Source of the DNA: Hypomyces perniciosus
Taxonomy: Eukaryota > Ascomycota > Sordariomycetes > Hypocreales > Hypocreaceae
DNA: 64,000 nucleotides
Direction of reading: 5' to 3'
NCBI GenBank assembly: GCA_008477525.1
Contig: SPDT01000004.1
Span: forward strand, 1,488,001 to 1,552,000
Shown here: one piece after another, positions 35,287 to 47,544 of the stretch
Numbering within the stretch: the stretch's first letter is position 1
Layout of the letters: each line of letters begins with the position of its first letter
The notes under the pieces: generated by a model
Told to the model about the DNA's origin: nothing
Database searches by the model: none
What the model saw: the letters and a program-made list of their open reading frames with translations, nothing else
Made by a program: the position numbers and the translations under genes

Positions 35287-38200
35287 AAAAGTCAGGCAGC
35301 GCAATTTGAACGAACTCAACAAATCAGGGCGGCAACAAGACAAGGGATCAAAGGTGGTTGGACCGCCTATTGTCCGAGATCCCGATGAGCAGGGCCAGGG
35401 GCTCATCTGCATATGTACTATGTATGCCCCTCAATTGAGCCAGGAAGCTCTCACACCTCCCACATTATCGTACGAGAACCCATCGTTTTTTCGTGCGTTG
35501 GTGCTACGCGCGTAGCACATAACTGTACCGCTCACTAAGGCATTCCGAGCGTGGCGTTGCTGGAATGTGACGAGGGGGGATGGTGATCCCACGTGGCAGA
35601 TCTGGGCATTTGCGTAATCACGGCCTGCCAAGGCTGTTGTGTTGGTTTCCTTTTTGCTCGAGTTGATTCGATCCGTGAGACCAGGGAATTTTTATTTTTT
35701 CTTCTTTACAGAAAAAGAAAGCGGCAACTAATGGAACTCTGCAGCAAAGCCGTTTTTCTCTGTAATTTCTCGACAGGATCCTTCTAAGCAGCTGCTAGTA
35801 TGTATGTATAAGGGACACTGAAAAGATCGACCTCAGATGCGTCAATTTGCGGCACGACTCATGGCTTGTAATTATTATGAATCGAGCTTGAATCAAGCCT
35901 TGAACAGGACAACTGAGACCTGGCTCTTTGTGTGTGGGTTATGAGGTCAGAATGTCGGAGGTTGAGAACAAGAACACTAGGTACGGACTACGGAGGTACG
36001 TACTCGAGCATGACAAATCCCATTCCATGGGTGAGCAAACAATGTGAGCAAGTGTTTGGGTGAGCCAATGAGAGGAGATATTGATCTAAGACAGTGTCTA
36101 ATAACTGTGATGGGCGTTTTGAGGGCTGTACTCGTATCACACAAATCACCTCGCTCCCCCTCAATGTCTCTCGCACGAAAACCCTCGCTTGTCTTGGTTT
36201 GCTGTAAGGGTGTGACGCAAGGCGTTGATTGGGGATGGCGAGACTGAACATGCAACGAACACCTTGGGAGCCACAGTAGCGCATCGCAGGACGGACACAA
36301 CGCCATGAATGAAACTTGAAATTCACAAAGTTCGCGATACGAGTTACGACGACTCCATACACCATTGATTGGGCAATTCATCACCGCGAATACTCTGTGT
36401 GGAGATGGAATGACATGCGACCCATTGCAGTAACGGGGCACTTTATCATCAGAGTATGCATCTAACAGAACAGCCGAGGCGGTGGGCTGAGTTGACAGGA
36501 CGGCAGAGACATTGCTCGAGAAACTACGAAGTACTTAGGCTAGGAGGCTTGGTGGCCTGTCGCTGCAAATGAACTGGTGGTCCACTCCTGTGGCCATCCT
36601 GCTGCCCCACAGGACGGAGAACGGAGCCATGCCACGTGGGTTTGAAGATGCACGACGCACGCCGCGACCGGGGCCCCTGAAAGCGTCAGGACCAGTCATT
36701 TTCGACTTGGCTTTGGGGTGGAGAGAGGGGGGAGGGGTGCGCTTAGACGATGGTATCTTGCGCTTCGAGAGGTGGAGAATGCTTGAACTTTGGGCCATCA
36801 TTCGATGCGGCCGCAGGCGTCGGGCTTGTCTGGCTCTGGGTAGCGGGAGACGGACAGGAACTTGGTGGACGACTGAGATGCGCGGACTGTATTCCGTACT
36901 GTGTGCTATGCTGTGCTGCGTGAGAGTGTTGTTGCGGTTGAAGTTACATTTTGCATCGGCTCTTCTTTATCGACATTTCTCGAATGGGGGCGCCTCGGCG
37001 ATCTGCTTGAGACAATTTGACAAAACAATGCTGGCATAGCCGAAAGCAGTTGGTCAGGTCGTACAAGACAATGAGCACGAGCCGCCTCGCTATATAGTAA
37101 ACGAACGATATCGCTTCAACTGCCGGTTCACGAATAACCAACGACGAATGCGTGCCAAATACTACCCAGCAACTGTGCCGGACTGGACACCCGCGGATTT
37201 ATGCACGTCCTACTACTAGCACGTATGGACGACGTGCATAAACGTACACTATTTACAAAGTACTACTACGAAGTACTACTACTTACTACACCTGGGCTTT
37301 GCGAATTTAGTTTAGGCCTTTTGGTTCTTGAGTCTCTGGTGGTACTATTCTGTAGTAGTGGCATAAATCCTTCCGCCACTGGCGGCGGCGGCTGAGGAAG
37401 TGCTCCCTTTCTCCATTATTGTCCGATAATGCCACATGGCAATTTGCCGTGACGCGTGCCATTATCGTGGCATGAAGCGCACGCACACCATCGTATGGAA
37501 TGGACGTGCGCCGATTACAAGGATAAAAAGAGAGCTCAAAGAAGGAAAAAAATCAACCTCGTGCGTCATACTCCGTATACGAGAAGACTTTGTCGGTTGG
37601 TGTATCATTTATCATTGCCTTACATGTTGGAGTTGATCGTTCGGCATGTGGCCTGATTGTTGAGATGATACAGTCATAATGTGGCTGGAGGAACCACCTC
37701 GTATCAACTCATTCATCCGTCGGCTTTGATGGGGACCATGTCATCAATAGCATCATCCATTCATCCCTCGTTTCCGATTAACACATACGGCGTATTCTGA
37801 ACCAACACACCGCAACATTTACGAGTACTACACCAGCTAGTTTACGGAATGGATGGATCTATCGATGGAGACAGCCCTATTACCTGGTTTCCAGATACTA
37901 CCGGAAGTGAGCTGCTACGGATTTAACACAACGGCCGTTTCTTCGATCTCTCTCAACGGAGTAATGTGATGGTGTTAACATTAGGTGGGACTCTCCGTAG
38001 TGGTGCTACGAGTATTAGTAATTCGTATTCTCTTCGCGATCTCGGGTGGGATTCTAGGAAAATTCCATGGAAACAATGGGTCCCCATCTCAAAACCTACT
38101 GCTGCGTGTCATGTATCTGAAACGACGATGCCATCCAGCCCGTCCTATACGGAGAGAGGGGAGGTATCGTATACTTTGCCATGTGCCAGCCATGCACTCC

Positions 38201-39305
38201 ACACCAACAGCCAGCAGCCCACCCTTCTCCCTTAGGGCTCGCTGTTCCACGAGACCCGACTCGTGCTTTCGATGATGAGTTGCGGTACAGCGCCACACCG
38301 CGAGCCTAGATACAGACTATAGGGAATACTACTCGTACTTCATACAGGTGGGAAAAGGAGGGCTGGCAAGTGGCTGGGATGGTCCTGTTGAGTTGAGTGA
38401 ATAGTCGGGACAGCCTTCTCCAGTCGAACATTTGCTTCTTTTTCTGGTTACTACTATTATCGAACCTAACCCACGCTCCCCTTTCCGCCATCCCGAACCC
38501 CATGCTGTCTGACTTGAAACTCAGCCCAGCAGTAGCGTGGGGAGTCTTGCCGAACGGTCTTAGAAAAGAACCGATGCATTCGTTGTGGTTATTTGATGGG
38601 AAATTTGCCCCAAGCATGGGAATAGTACGGGGTCTTTGATGACCCGCCTTGCCAGAATTGGCTGTTCACCCGTTCATTGATGGCACCCAATTGGAGTTTC
38701 GAAGCCGGGATATGGCTCCGCATTCTGCCAGTCAACTACTACTACGGAGTACGAGTATCCATGATAGAACGTTGGGCTCTGCCTTCTTCCCTTCCGTTAG
38801 TAGATTCACACCGTTTACCGTATTGATGACCTCCTTGTTTCCCGCTGGTTTAGTTCTGACTTCGCGCCAAGTTGACGGAGTTGACAACACGTACGGCCTT
38901 ACTACCGACATCCACCAGACCAAGACCAAGACCGCATCTAATAATATGGCATATACGAACAGCTCCATTTTCATCTATCTCCATCTCCATCTCACGGCCC
39001 ACCGGCCGACAGTATCCATTATTCCTAATCTGCAACAATGGGATCTTTTGCTTTGTGGCCCATGAGCCAGTCAATGACTCTTTGAGCAAACTCCTTCACC
39101 GCCATAACGCGCAAATAAATAAATATCTTCTTGCCTTTCCTAGCGGTTCCTGAATCTTACACTACGAGTATGGGTTGACTATAGGAAATTCTATTATAAC
39201 TTCCTTCTATAGTAGGCAAGGCGAACACTTTGACGCTGACCGACTGTCATCATTGTCGCGCCCCTGATTGATAATACTAGCAGCTTTCTCATCTATATGA
39301 GTTCA

Positions 39306-39328
39306 TACGAAGTACTTCGTACTCCGTA
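39306..39328. repeat. Palindrome TACGAAGTACTTCGTA overlapping TACTCCGTA
   Basis: A perfect 16-bp palindrome with GAA in place of GGA, overlapping a standard half-element on its right. Confidence 0.85.
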
Positions 39329-39432
39329 GAGAGATCAGATTTGGGCCACTACGCACGTGGGGGTCCACCATCGTGGATCTTGCGTTCTCCTTTTCCTTGA
39401 GCCTCTCTTTCATCCTCGTTCTCTGGTGGGGG

Positions 39433-39448
39433 TACGGAGTACTCCGTA
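39433..39448. repeat. Perfect 16-bp palindrome TACGGAGTACTCCGTA
   Basis: The full symmetrical form of the element whose halves are scattered through the intergenic DNA. Confidence 0.9.
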
Positions 39449-41681
39449 TGTACGTACAGGATCTGCAACCTGGGCGTTTCGGAATTCTTCATCATCACTG
39501 ACTCATCAATGGAGTTGTAATCCAGTAATCCTTCGTTTTTTTCTTCCTCGGCTTCTATCTTCGCCCGTCCCATTTTTGATGTGGGGTTTGGCTTGCCACG
39601 GAGTAAGCGTACCCACTGGCCTCGCATTTCTCACAGATTTCTGCATGGCCCAAACTTGCTTGGTTTTTGGGGCCGAAAATAGTTTGTTGGGAACAAGAAA
39701 TCTGGGAAAGAAAGTTACTGATCATGCCATCGCTAGACAGCCGACTATTGCTACCTGCTCGTACCCGTAAACCGTCTCTCGCACGTGCATATCTTGGGTC
39801 GTATGCGAGGACAGAGGGGTGCGTGTTTCGCGTTGCTTCTTCGTTCGGGAGTTCATCTCCAATGCCCGTTGAAGGCCGACGACTCGGCCGACAGGGCGGC
39901 AGCGTAACGGCCACGCCGCGAATTATCCGCATCCTCCCATGTGGCTCGGCCACTATTGCTCTGTACATACATACGATGGTGTCTGTGCTAGACCAAACAG
40001 GCTTTGGCGCGTCGATGTAACGTCGATTCTGCGTCACCTTTTTCCCAGGTCTCGTGTTTGATCTTGGGAGTCGAATGAAGAGTGGTCTCTGACCTGACCT
40101 GACTTGATCTGACCTGACCTAGACGCCGAGGCCGGTACGGGTGGTCAGTTTGCGTCCGCGATTGCGCCGGATCCGGCGGCTGTCGATTTTCTGCCTCTGT
40201 GACGAAGGATGTGCCGCCAGTTTGTTCCCTGATCTTACTCTCACAGCTGATGACGATGGTGATGATGATCTTTCCTCGCGCATCTCATCTCATCTCATCT
40301 CATCGGTCAACGCTTCTGCCCGTGTCCCCGTTTCCATGCGGCTCTCAACCAAGACGGTATAGCGCTGCGGGCGCCGGGGAGAAGTTTCACGTACGGCAAC
40401 ATGCATTCACTCCCCCGTTGCGGCCCAGTGACTGCTAGGTAATCCTTGAGGCGAGAAGAGCTGACGGAAAGAGACAACTTTCAACAAGTCAAGGGAAATT
40501 TTTTTCCAAAAGCCGTTCACCGATGCAGGGTTGCCGGTCCCCTAGTCTCAAGGCACGATCGAAATGCTTCCATGGGAGGGATGCATGGCAACAGGGGAGA
40601 GATCAACCTGCACATAAGCCGCATCTGCAGCATGGTTGTCAGCGTTTTAAGCAGCACAGCCGGGAGGCCCAAAGACCCAGGCCCCGGGAACTTTTCACGA
40701 TACCGGTACTCGCATCAAGGGTCTTCGGTCCGGACAGGGGACAAACGGATGCATCACGATGCTTCCGCCTGACATGGTAGTGACGGTGCCCGCGGAACGT
40801 GGTTCTCATTTTACTTCTGCTTTTGGAAACAGATGCCAGCGCATATTTGCGTCTTGTCCTGGGACTTGGGTTGTCCTTGGGCAAATAAAGGGGCGGTCCT
40901 GCATGAAGCACAGTATGCATGTTGACGGATACGACTTCGTAACTATCGCCTCTTCCAATATGCGGGTACTGCAGCTCCATGACAGGCAAAAAAAAACATG
41001 CTCAAACGGCGCCGAAGCCTCTATTTGGCCCAGGTGTGCGATACTCAACGGATATCAATGGCTAAAGGTCGCATTCAAGGTCCAGGTTGGATATCGCTGG
41101 GTCATCAGCCATGAAGACCCAACCGAAGCAAAGCGAAGCATCCATGATACTTTATCGACACCACCGTACAAAGCCGTAACTCGCCAAGGCGTTTAGAGGG
41201 GCAAGCAAAGCTGCCTTACCTCCTCTGAGCTGGTCTTGTCTGTGACTATAGGGCCCTATAGTAGCTGTAGTAATACTTAAGAGAGCACTGGAGTTCATCT
41301 CTGCGTATATACGCCCTAGGCATTGCGAAATGGCGAGGGGTGCTATATTCAATTGCTAGCAAGTTGCAAGCGCCCAGCCTTGTGGTTTCTGGAACGGAAG
41401 GTGCATGTGGCCATCAGGCTGTAGAAGACAAAATTGAGAAGCCACGGTTCACATCCAGCTTTCACCTTTGCATGTATCCGCTTGAATGAATTCCTCGCTT
41501 TCTCATAACATCAATGACCAAAGAGCCATCAGAAAGCATCTGTGAACTTCGTTTGACGACTCCCAGTGCCTCGTCATTGTTGTTTGAGTCTTGCGACAAT
41601 CCCCCACACGTCCTATACTTTGTGATTCCTTCTCCACTGTTGACCATCTATTGAAAGTATCTGAACAAAGGGCCTCGATAA

Positions 41682-42730
41682 TGAGCCAGAACTATGGATC
41701 GAAAAATACGCTCTGCTTCGACAACACCACGACATCCAAACACAGGGCAGTTTCGGCTGATGCGATAGGCGCAAGAGTAGTGCCCTCGAGTCTGGATGAG
41801 TTTAAATATCTTGATGTGTTGGGCAATGTCGAGATTGGAGGTGAATTCGAGAGAGGCTGATCCGCCTTAGGGTATTGGCAACGCAGATTCCGAGACATGC
41901 GCCATCGCTGTTGTCTCCTTGCAGTGAGAGGAAATGCGTCGGAAGATCGAATAAAGGAAATCCTACAACAGCGAGGATATCCAAAAAGCAAGAGCAAACT
42001 GTGTCAGATGCATCGGTAAGAGAGCACTGTATAGAGCTTCACCAACCAGTCGATGTCCAGCACATACCGTTGGACTCTGGTTCACCAGGTAACTCAGACT
42101 AGGATTGCAAACCGACCTGGATACTGACAGAAGTGGCCAGGGTCATTGGATGCTCAACAGAACTTCCCCTGTTCCTCTGCGGTTTCCTCCCAGCGACGAT
42201 ACAGACGTGAAAGCACTCCGACAGAGTCACCAAGGAAGAAGCTCAAATCACTCCCACCCAACGCCCCTCGCAACGTGGAGAAGAAAGGGAAATACACCTT
42301 CTTGAAAGGTGTGCGCATCAGAGATTATCGGTTGCCCCAGCCTCAAGCTCGACCCTCGCCACCACAGAGTCTACAGTTCCAGTGCCGGGATGGATTTGAT
42401 CACAACGAAACGTCGCTTGGTTATCCCCAACCAATGACCAAGCATAAACTCATTGATCACAGTCGCAAGGAAGACAGGACCGAGATGCTTGTTAATCAAT
42501 TGCCACTTACTCCCACAAGGGCAGGACATCATGATGTGACTACCCCTTCCTCAGGGTTAGAGTTCGAAGACACAAAGATGCCGGATTCACCAGCATTATC
42601 CACGTTTGAAGTCACGACGTGCGAACTAGAGAGTGACAACACCTTTTGCGGTGACTTGCTGAACACCACTGGGGAGCATTCACCAGAAGAACCAACGGAT
42701 CTTCATATGTCGCAGGAATGTGGGAACTAA
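41682..42730 (+). CDS. Hypothetical protein, splicing partly unresolved
   Basis: The last two exons are well defined: one ending at 42088 (CCA G|GTAACT) and one at 42141-42730. They join as SPG-GSLDAQQNFPCSSAV and continue through RRESTPTESPRKKLKSLPPNAPRNVEKKGKYTFLKG to a stop at 42730. The protein is polar with a basic patch that could be a nuclear localisation signal (PRKKLK). An upstream frame beginning at ATG 41682 (MSQNYGSKNTLC) runs to 41860. It must be linked by an intron before about 41875, but no good donor-acceptor pair fixes the join. I recognise no domain. The gene is convergent with BUB3. It could also be a decaying gene. Confidence 0.4.
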
Positions 42731-42923
42731 GCAATTTGCTGGTTGAGTTGCGGTTTAAAGCAGCATGGAAACATGATCATCGAGATTTGGTTCATTGCAA
42801 TGGGTATCTACATACCGAATTTTGTCTTCGTACAACCACTATAGCTGCGATCAAATACAACCATCCCATATCCTACCTGAACGCCGACTCAGATCGGGCT
42901 GCACAGAGATACTTTGCCGTCCT

Positions 42924-44108
42924 TTATTTGGCACCCTTGCCCTTTGCCTCGTTCTCTCCAAGTTCACGAATCAGCACGGATGTCTGCCCAGCACCGCTAT
43001 AATCTTCCTGCCCCGTCTCAAACCCAGGACATACTCCAATGGCAAGGTACCTGCCATCATTGGAGAATGCCAGAGCCGCAACGCTATTGGGCAACTTCTG
43101 ATACTGCTTTAACCTCCTCTTTGCCTCGGCGTCCCACAAAGCCACTGTGCCATCACCACCACCGGATGCAAACGTTCCGTGGACAGGATGGAACGCAAGC
43201 GCATTAACCGGATATACAATATCGCCATCTCCATCTGGAGCCGCTTGTCTGTGGCACTTGAACGCATACTTCCTGGCCTGCGACTCCGCCGTGTCTTCGA
43301 ACCACTCTACGGCAACACGACCCTCAATACTACTGGTAGAGTAGCCAGCGTCGTTAGGCATGCATGCTACTGCGCGGGTAAGGTATCGGAGCGAGGACTC
43401 GCGCTGCTGCCAGGGCTTGAGGCTTGAGGCGTCGCCGCCGGAGGCGAAGAGCGCGGCGATGGCGTTGAGGTCGTAGATGTTGATGATGCGGCCAGTCATG
43501 GCGACGACGACTTTGGTTGGGCTGCCGGCGAGGGCGTGGGGTTTACCAGGGAGCGGGATGCGGATGGGGGTGCTGGAGGGGTCGTTGAGGTTGTGCAGGT
43601 TTAAGCTGCAGTCCCACGAGGCAGACACGAGAATGCCGTGGGATTTGCTGTAGACGACGCAGCGTACGGGGGCGGCGTGTTTGCTCAGTGCGGTCATCTC
43701 TCCGGTTTCGAGGTTGATCCTATGTTTCCTTTGTCAATGGGGGAGTTCTCAGACGATGTCCTCTGTTGAGAGGTGTAAGTACCGGTTAACAATACAGTCC
43801 ATGCCCGCGCTGAAGGCTTCATTGTCATCGGCGCCGAAGCACACATCTAGAACCGGCGCGCGATGTTCGTAGGTATTCGCAAGGCTCGCTTCGCCAGGGC
43901 CATTTGTTACATCGTAGGAGTACACATTCTTATCCCATGACGAGACGAGGAGCTTCGTCCCTGACGCAGGCGCGAATGCGACGGCGGATACCGCGTCTCC
44001 CGGAGGCGGGGAAAGTTCGTATTGCGTTGCTATTGTTGCATTAGAGTTAAATTACCAGAGATAAAAGTACATTTTTGTGACTATTGCAGAAAACGTACCT
44101 GGAGCCAT
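42924..44108 (-). CDS. BUB3: Spindle assembly checkpoint protein Bub3 (WD40 propeller)
   Basis: Three exons: 44099-44108 (MAPA start), 43783-44029 and 42924-43719, 350 aa, in frame. The WD40 blades include LLVSSWDKNVYSYDV, ILVSASWDCSLNLHNL and GTFASGGGDGTVALWDAEAKRR. The diagnostic Bub3/Rae1 segment SSIEGRVAVEWFE is present. The C-terminus IRELGENEAKGKG is also typical of Bub3. Family knowledge: Bub3 binds phosphorylated MELT motifs of the kinetochore protein Spc105/KNL1 and recruits Bub1 and Mad3/BubR1. Shares a 348-bp divergent promoter region with IMP2. Confidence 0.93.
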
Positions 44109-44456
44109 TGCTAATGCTGCTCTGCTTGGAAGTGTGAGGTGAAGCTTTGGGTTGTTTACTTCGATAGTCACGTGGTGATAAGCTGGGACTGAGTCCATCA
44201 AACAGAAATGCTCCACTTTAACGACCTTTACTTGGCTTGGTGACTAATCATTTTGGCAGCACCACTCTCTGTATGTGCCGATTTAGGGAGGTAGGCCGGT
44301 GCCAATGACACCACACCCCAGCACCTTTTTTACCAAGTTCTTGAGCCTCATATCAAAATTCATACAGAGAACGAAGTACTGCCCGAACACCTATTGCCCT
44401 CTCTTTTGCCTCACACCACCAAACCCCCTTTATTTCCCGCCCAGGGCGCCGCGCTC
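44109..44456. promoter_or_regulatory. Short bidirectional promoter region BUB3/IMP2
   Basis: 348 bp between two ATGs on opposite strands, so both promoters and leaders must lie here or overlap. No specific factor site is claimed. Confidence 0.55.
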
Positions 44457-45063
44457 ATGGCTCTCGGCTCATTATGGGCGCGAGTAAGAGGAGCAGGCGG
44501 ACCGCCGAGCTTTACCAGGACAACCACGCTGAATCTCATCGGCTTTGCGACTTGGATACCTGTGATTGCGTGGTTCAACCTGCATGTGGCTGAGTTGACG
44601 GTGGTGGATGGGCCTTCAATGTATCCGTTTATGAACTCGGATAGGGACTCGACGTTACGAAGGGATGTGATTTTGAATTATAAGTGGTCGCCGCAGGACA
44701 ATCTACAGAGAGGGATGGTCGTGACGCTGAGGTGGGGGTTTGATGTTGACGATGCGTGCAAGAGGGGGCTAACTTGCCTTTAGGAGTCCGTTTCACCCCG
44801 AGGTTATTGCGGTTAAAAGAGTGATTGGGTTGGAGGGAGATATTGTCAAGACGAAGAAGCCATATCCAGTCTCGACAGTGAGGATACCACATGGACATGT
44901 GTGGGTTGAGGGAGACGGACCACCGGGTTCTAGTCTGGACAGCAACACATATGGACCCATATCGAAGCGACTATTAACTGGAAGAGTTACGCACATTGTG
45001 TACCCGTTTAAAAAGTTTGGGCCGGTCAAATGGTGGGAACACGAGCGGCCGCTGGTCGACTGA
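44457..45063 (+). CDS. IMP2: Mitochondrial inner membrane protease subunit 2
   Basis: Two exons: 44457-44731 and 44784-45063, 184 aa, the usual size. A signal-peptidase-like (S26) serine protease with a Ser-Lys dyad. The Ser is in DGPSMYP (about S54) and the Lys in EVIAVKRVIGLEGD (about K103). One N-terminal hydrophobic segment (LIGFATWIPVIAWF) anchors it in the inner membrane facing the intermembrane space. HGHVWVEGDGPPGSSLDSNTYGPI is the conserved box that distinguishes this family. Imp2 works with Imp1 to remove sorting signals, for example from cytochrome c1 in yeast. An upstream non-AUG extension in frame is ignored because the family begins near this ATG. Confidence 0.93.
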
Positions 45064-45652
45064 GATGGGCGCTCAAGAGTCGCCTTGTAATAGTAGAACA
45101 ACCGATCGGATGTATAAAAGCCATGTACGAATTTGGCAGGTTATGTCTTGGGCTGATGGAATTCTAGATTAGAACTCATAGAAAAATGATGGGAATCGAA
45201 AATCGCTCATAAAGAGTTGCGCTTATTTCTGTCATAGTTCGCTGGAGCCGTCGTGATTATTGAGATTACGGCCTTGTCGTGTATGTAATGCGTTCTAACA
45301 GCATCACAGTATATCACCATAGAGTCTCTATGAGCCAAATACTACGAGTGTTTTACGAATACTGCTCCGTTCAGCGGATAGAGGCCCTGTGCACGGGCCA
45401 TGGCGGAGCGTTCCAGCAGGATGACCGGTGCAGCATCCAAGCAAAGCGGCTCCTATTCGGCGATTCGGCCGGAGCGGCCTATCAAAAAACGGCAGCAAAA
45501 AGTTCTCAGAGCCCACGCGACAAGGCATCACCACTTTTCTAGACGAGCGGCTTTTCTCTCTCTGCCTTAAGAGGTGAGGGAAAAAACCCAAGACTGCGCT
45601 CTTTTGCGCTCCTCTATTTCCATTTGTCTTTGGTTGGATCGAGGGCCTGCAA
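45064..45652. other. Intergenic, tandem genes
   Basis: 589 bp between IMP2 and the carrier gene, both plus strand. No feature beyond flanking UTRs is seen. Confidence 0.5.
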
Positions 45653-47094
45653 ATGTCCCAAGGCCTGTCGAATTCGCAGTTTTTCCCCACAGGTTTCTCG
45701 ACGCCTTCATCTGCGACTTCATCTGCGACTTCGACTGCGACTACGACTGCGATTCCAAGTGCTGCGCCCCAGCCTGCGACGACGAGATCGACGGCCAGCG
45801 GTCGTGACGTTTCCTCGGATTCTCGCCATGCTGATCGAAACCCAATTGCCCTGTCGGAAAGCCACACTGCAGGGCCTATAAACGGTCATAATATGAAATC
45901 CGAAGATGTTGAGGCTGAGGGCAGGCCGCCTTACCTCCATGTTGGTTCCGCCTTGTTCCACCAGAGTGCGAGTGTTCCGGCTTTCTTACTGACCAGGATG
46001 TCCTTGTAGGCCATGATTGCCGGCGGCATTGGAGGCTCAACAGGTGATATGCTGATGCATTCATTGGATACCGTCAAAACGCGACAGCAAGGAGATCCGC
46101 ACATTCCACCGAAATATACGTCATTAGCACGGTCCTACTACACAATATGGAGGCAGGAGGGCATTGCGAGGGGACTGTATGGAGGTTGGCTCCCTGCTCT
46201 GGGGGGTTCGTTCCCAGGGACCATGTTGTTCTTCGGAACGTACGAATGGAGCAAGCGGGTGTTGATAGATTATGGCCTCCAGCACCATCTTGCCTATCTC
46301 GCAGCCGGTAAGTTGCCCTTGGCATGCAGAACTCATGCTGTTCGCTCTACTGCTTGTGTCATCAGACCACTGACACGCCTTGACTAGGCTTCGCTGGTGA
46401 CCTTGCTTCTTCCGTCGTCTACGTCCCATCCGAGGTTCTCAAGACCCGACTTCAGCTCCAAGGGCGATACAACAACCCGCATTTCGCATCGGGCTATAAC
46501 TACCGCGGAACCGTCGATGCCGCGCGAGCCATTGTCCGCACCGAGGGGGCATCCGCGCTCTTCTACGGCTACAAGGCCACACTCTCTCGAGACCTGCCCT
46601 TCTCAGCTTTACAGTTGATGTTCTGGGAACAATTCCACGCCTGGGCCCGGATATATAAGCAAAGCCGCGACATTGGCGCCCCCCTGGAGCTGCTCACCGG
46701 TGCAGCTGCTGGTGGTCTCGCTGGTGTCATGACATGCCCCCTGGACGTGGTCAAGACTCGTTTGCAGACACAAGTCAACACCCCGTCTGAGTCCGAGCTC
46801 GCAAATCGGCCTAAAGATCCCAACCCCCAGAAACGGTCAATATCAACCTCCTCACCAAGCACCCACAGACCTAGGCCGGGGGCCATCGCCCTCAAGACAT
46901 CCTCTGTCATCACCGGTCTGAGGGTCATCTACCAGACGGAAGGCCTGGGAGGGTGGTTCCGCGGTGTCGGCCCGCGAGGCGTATGGACTTTTATCCAGAG
47001 TGGCTGCATGCTGTTCCTATATCAAAGACTACTCCACAAGCTAGAGGTTTGGATGCCGATGGAGGAGCGGGAGGAGCTGCGGCAGGAAATGTAG
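45653..47094 (+). CDS. Mitochondrial carrier (SLC25), Mme1/YMR166C type
   Basis: Three exons: 45653-45940, 46010-46307 and 46388-47094, 430 aa. Three carrier repeats with signature cores HSLDTVKTRQQG, VPSEVLKTRLQLQ and CPLDVVKTRLQTQ. The first repeat starts MIAGGIGGSTGDMLMHSLDTVKTRQQGD, which I associate with yeast YMR166C (Mme1, a proposed magnesium exporter) and its filamentous-fungal orthologues. The substrate is therefore an inference. An unusual N-terminal extension of about 90 residues is Ser/Ala/Thr-rich, partly coded by a TCTGCGACT-type repeat (45698-45750). The first intron uses a GTTGGT donor after RPPYLH. The long insert in repeat three (PKDPNPQKRSIS) is low complexity. Confidence 0.85.
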
Positions 47095-47544
47095 ATTCCC
47101 TTGGCACTGCGCATGCATATATGCTCTGGGCAGGGTGATGTTGCATGTGTTGGTGAAAGAGCTATAAACGATCATGGAAATGGATATGCTGTGTACTGAT
47201 ATAAATAAAAAGACGGGAAACGTCGCCTGGGCTGTGGGAAAGGAGGAATGGCCGTCATTGTTCGGCGTTGGGGGATAGGTTGGGTTTTATACGAAACATA
47301 GAGGGCATGAGGTAATGCTAAATCTCCAACATTTATTCACTATTACTCAAGCACCTGTTTGGGTCTACTCAAATGTGCAAGTTGACGCCATGAAATACGA
47401 GATTATTATCAGCAAGACATCTCATAATCGCAGCATTGTAACAGTACCTAAACAGGGTATCTAGACAATTTCCCAGCTGTTTATTAAAATCCACCGATCC
47501 ATACAACGCCCAAAGATCTAGTACTCTCCCACATCCTTCAAAAG
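47095..47544. other. Convergent 3' flanks
   Basis: 450 bp between the carrier stop (+) and the stop at 47545 (-). No gene supported. Confidence 0.5.

Larger units (their letters stand above)
30244..41681. other. 11.4-kb gene-poor region upstream of flbA
   Basis: I examined the open frames here (up to 173 aa). None shows a recognisable domain, signal peptide or consistent intron structure. The region holds many TACGGAGTA/TACTCCGTA elements, a CTCTGT-rich tract at about 31525-31560, a T-rich tract at 35240-35286, GACCT repeats at 40081-40125 and CATCT repeats at 40280-40302. Part may be the flbA promoter and leader or non-coding RNA. No tRNA or rRNA was recognised. Confidence 0.5.

Noticed and set aside
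35220..35300. T-rich tract as a retrotransposon tail
   Set aside because: No reverse-transcriptase frame, terminal repeat or target duplication was seen nearby.
36569..37039. 156-aa plus-strand ORF with a shorter antisense ORF
   Set aside because: Neither strand gives recognisable protein features; the composition looks non-coding.
40759..41196. 145-aa plus-strand ORF
   Set aside because: Begins inside repeat-rich DNA and shows no similarity I can name.
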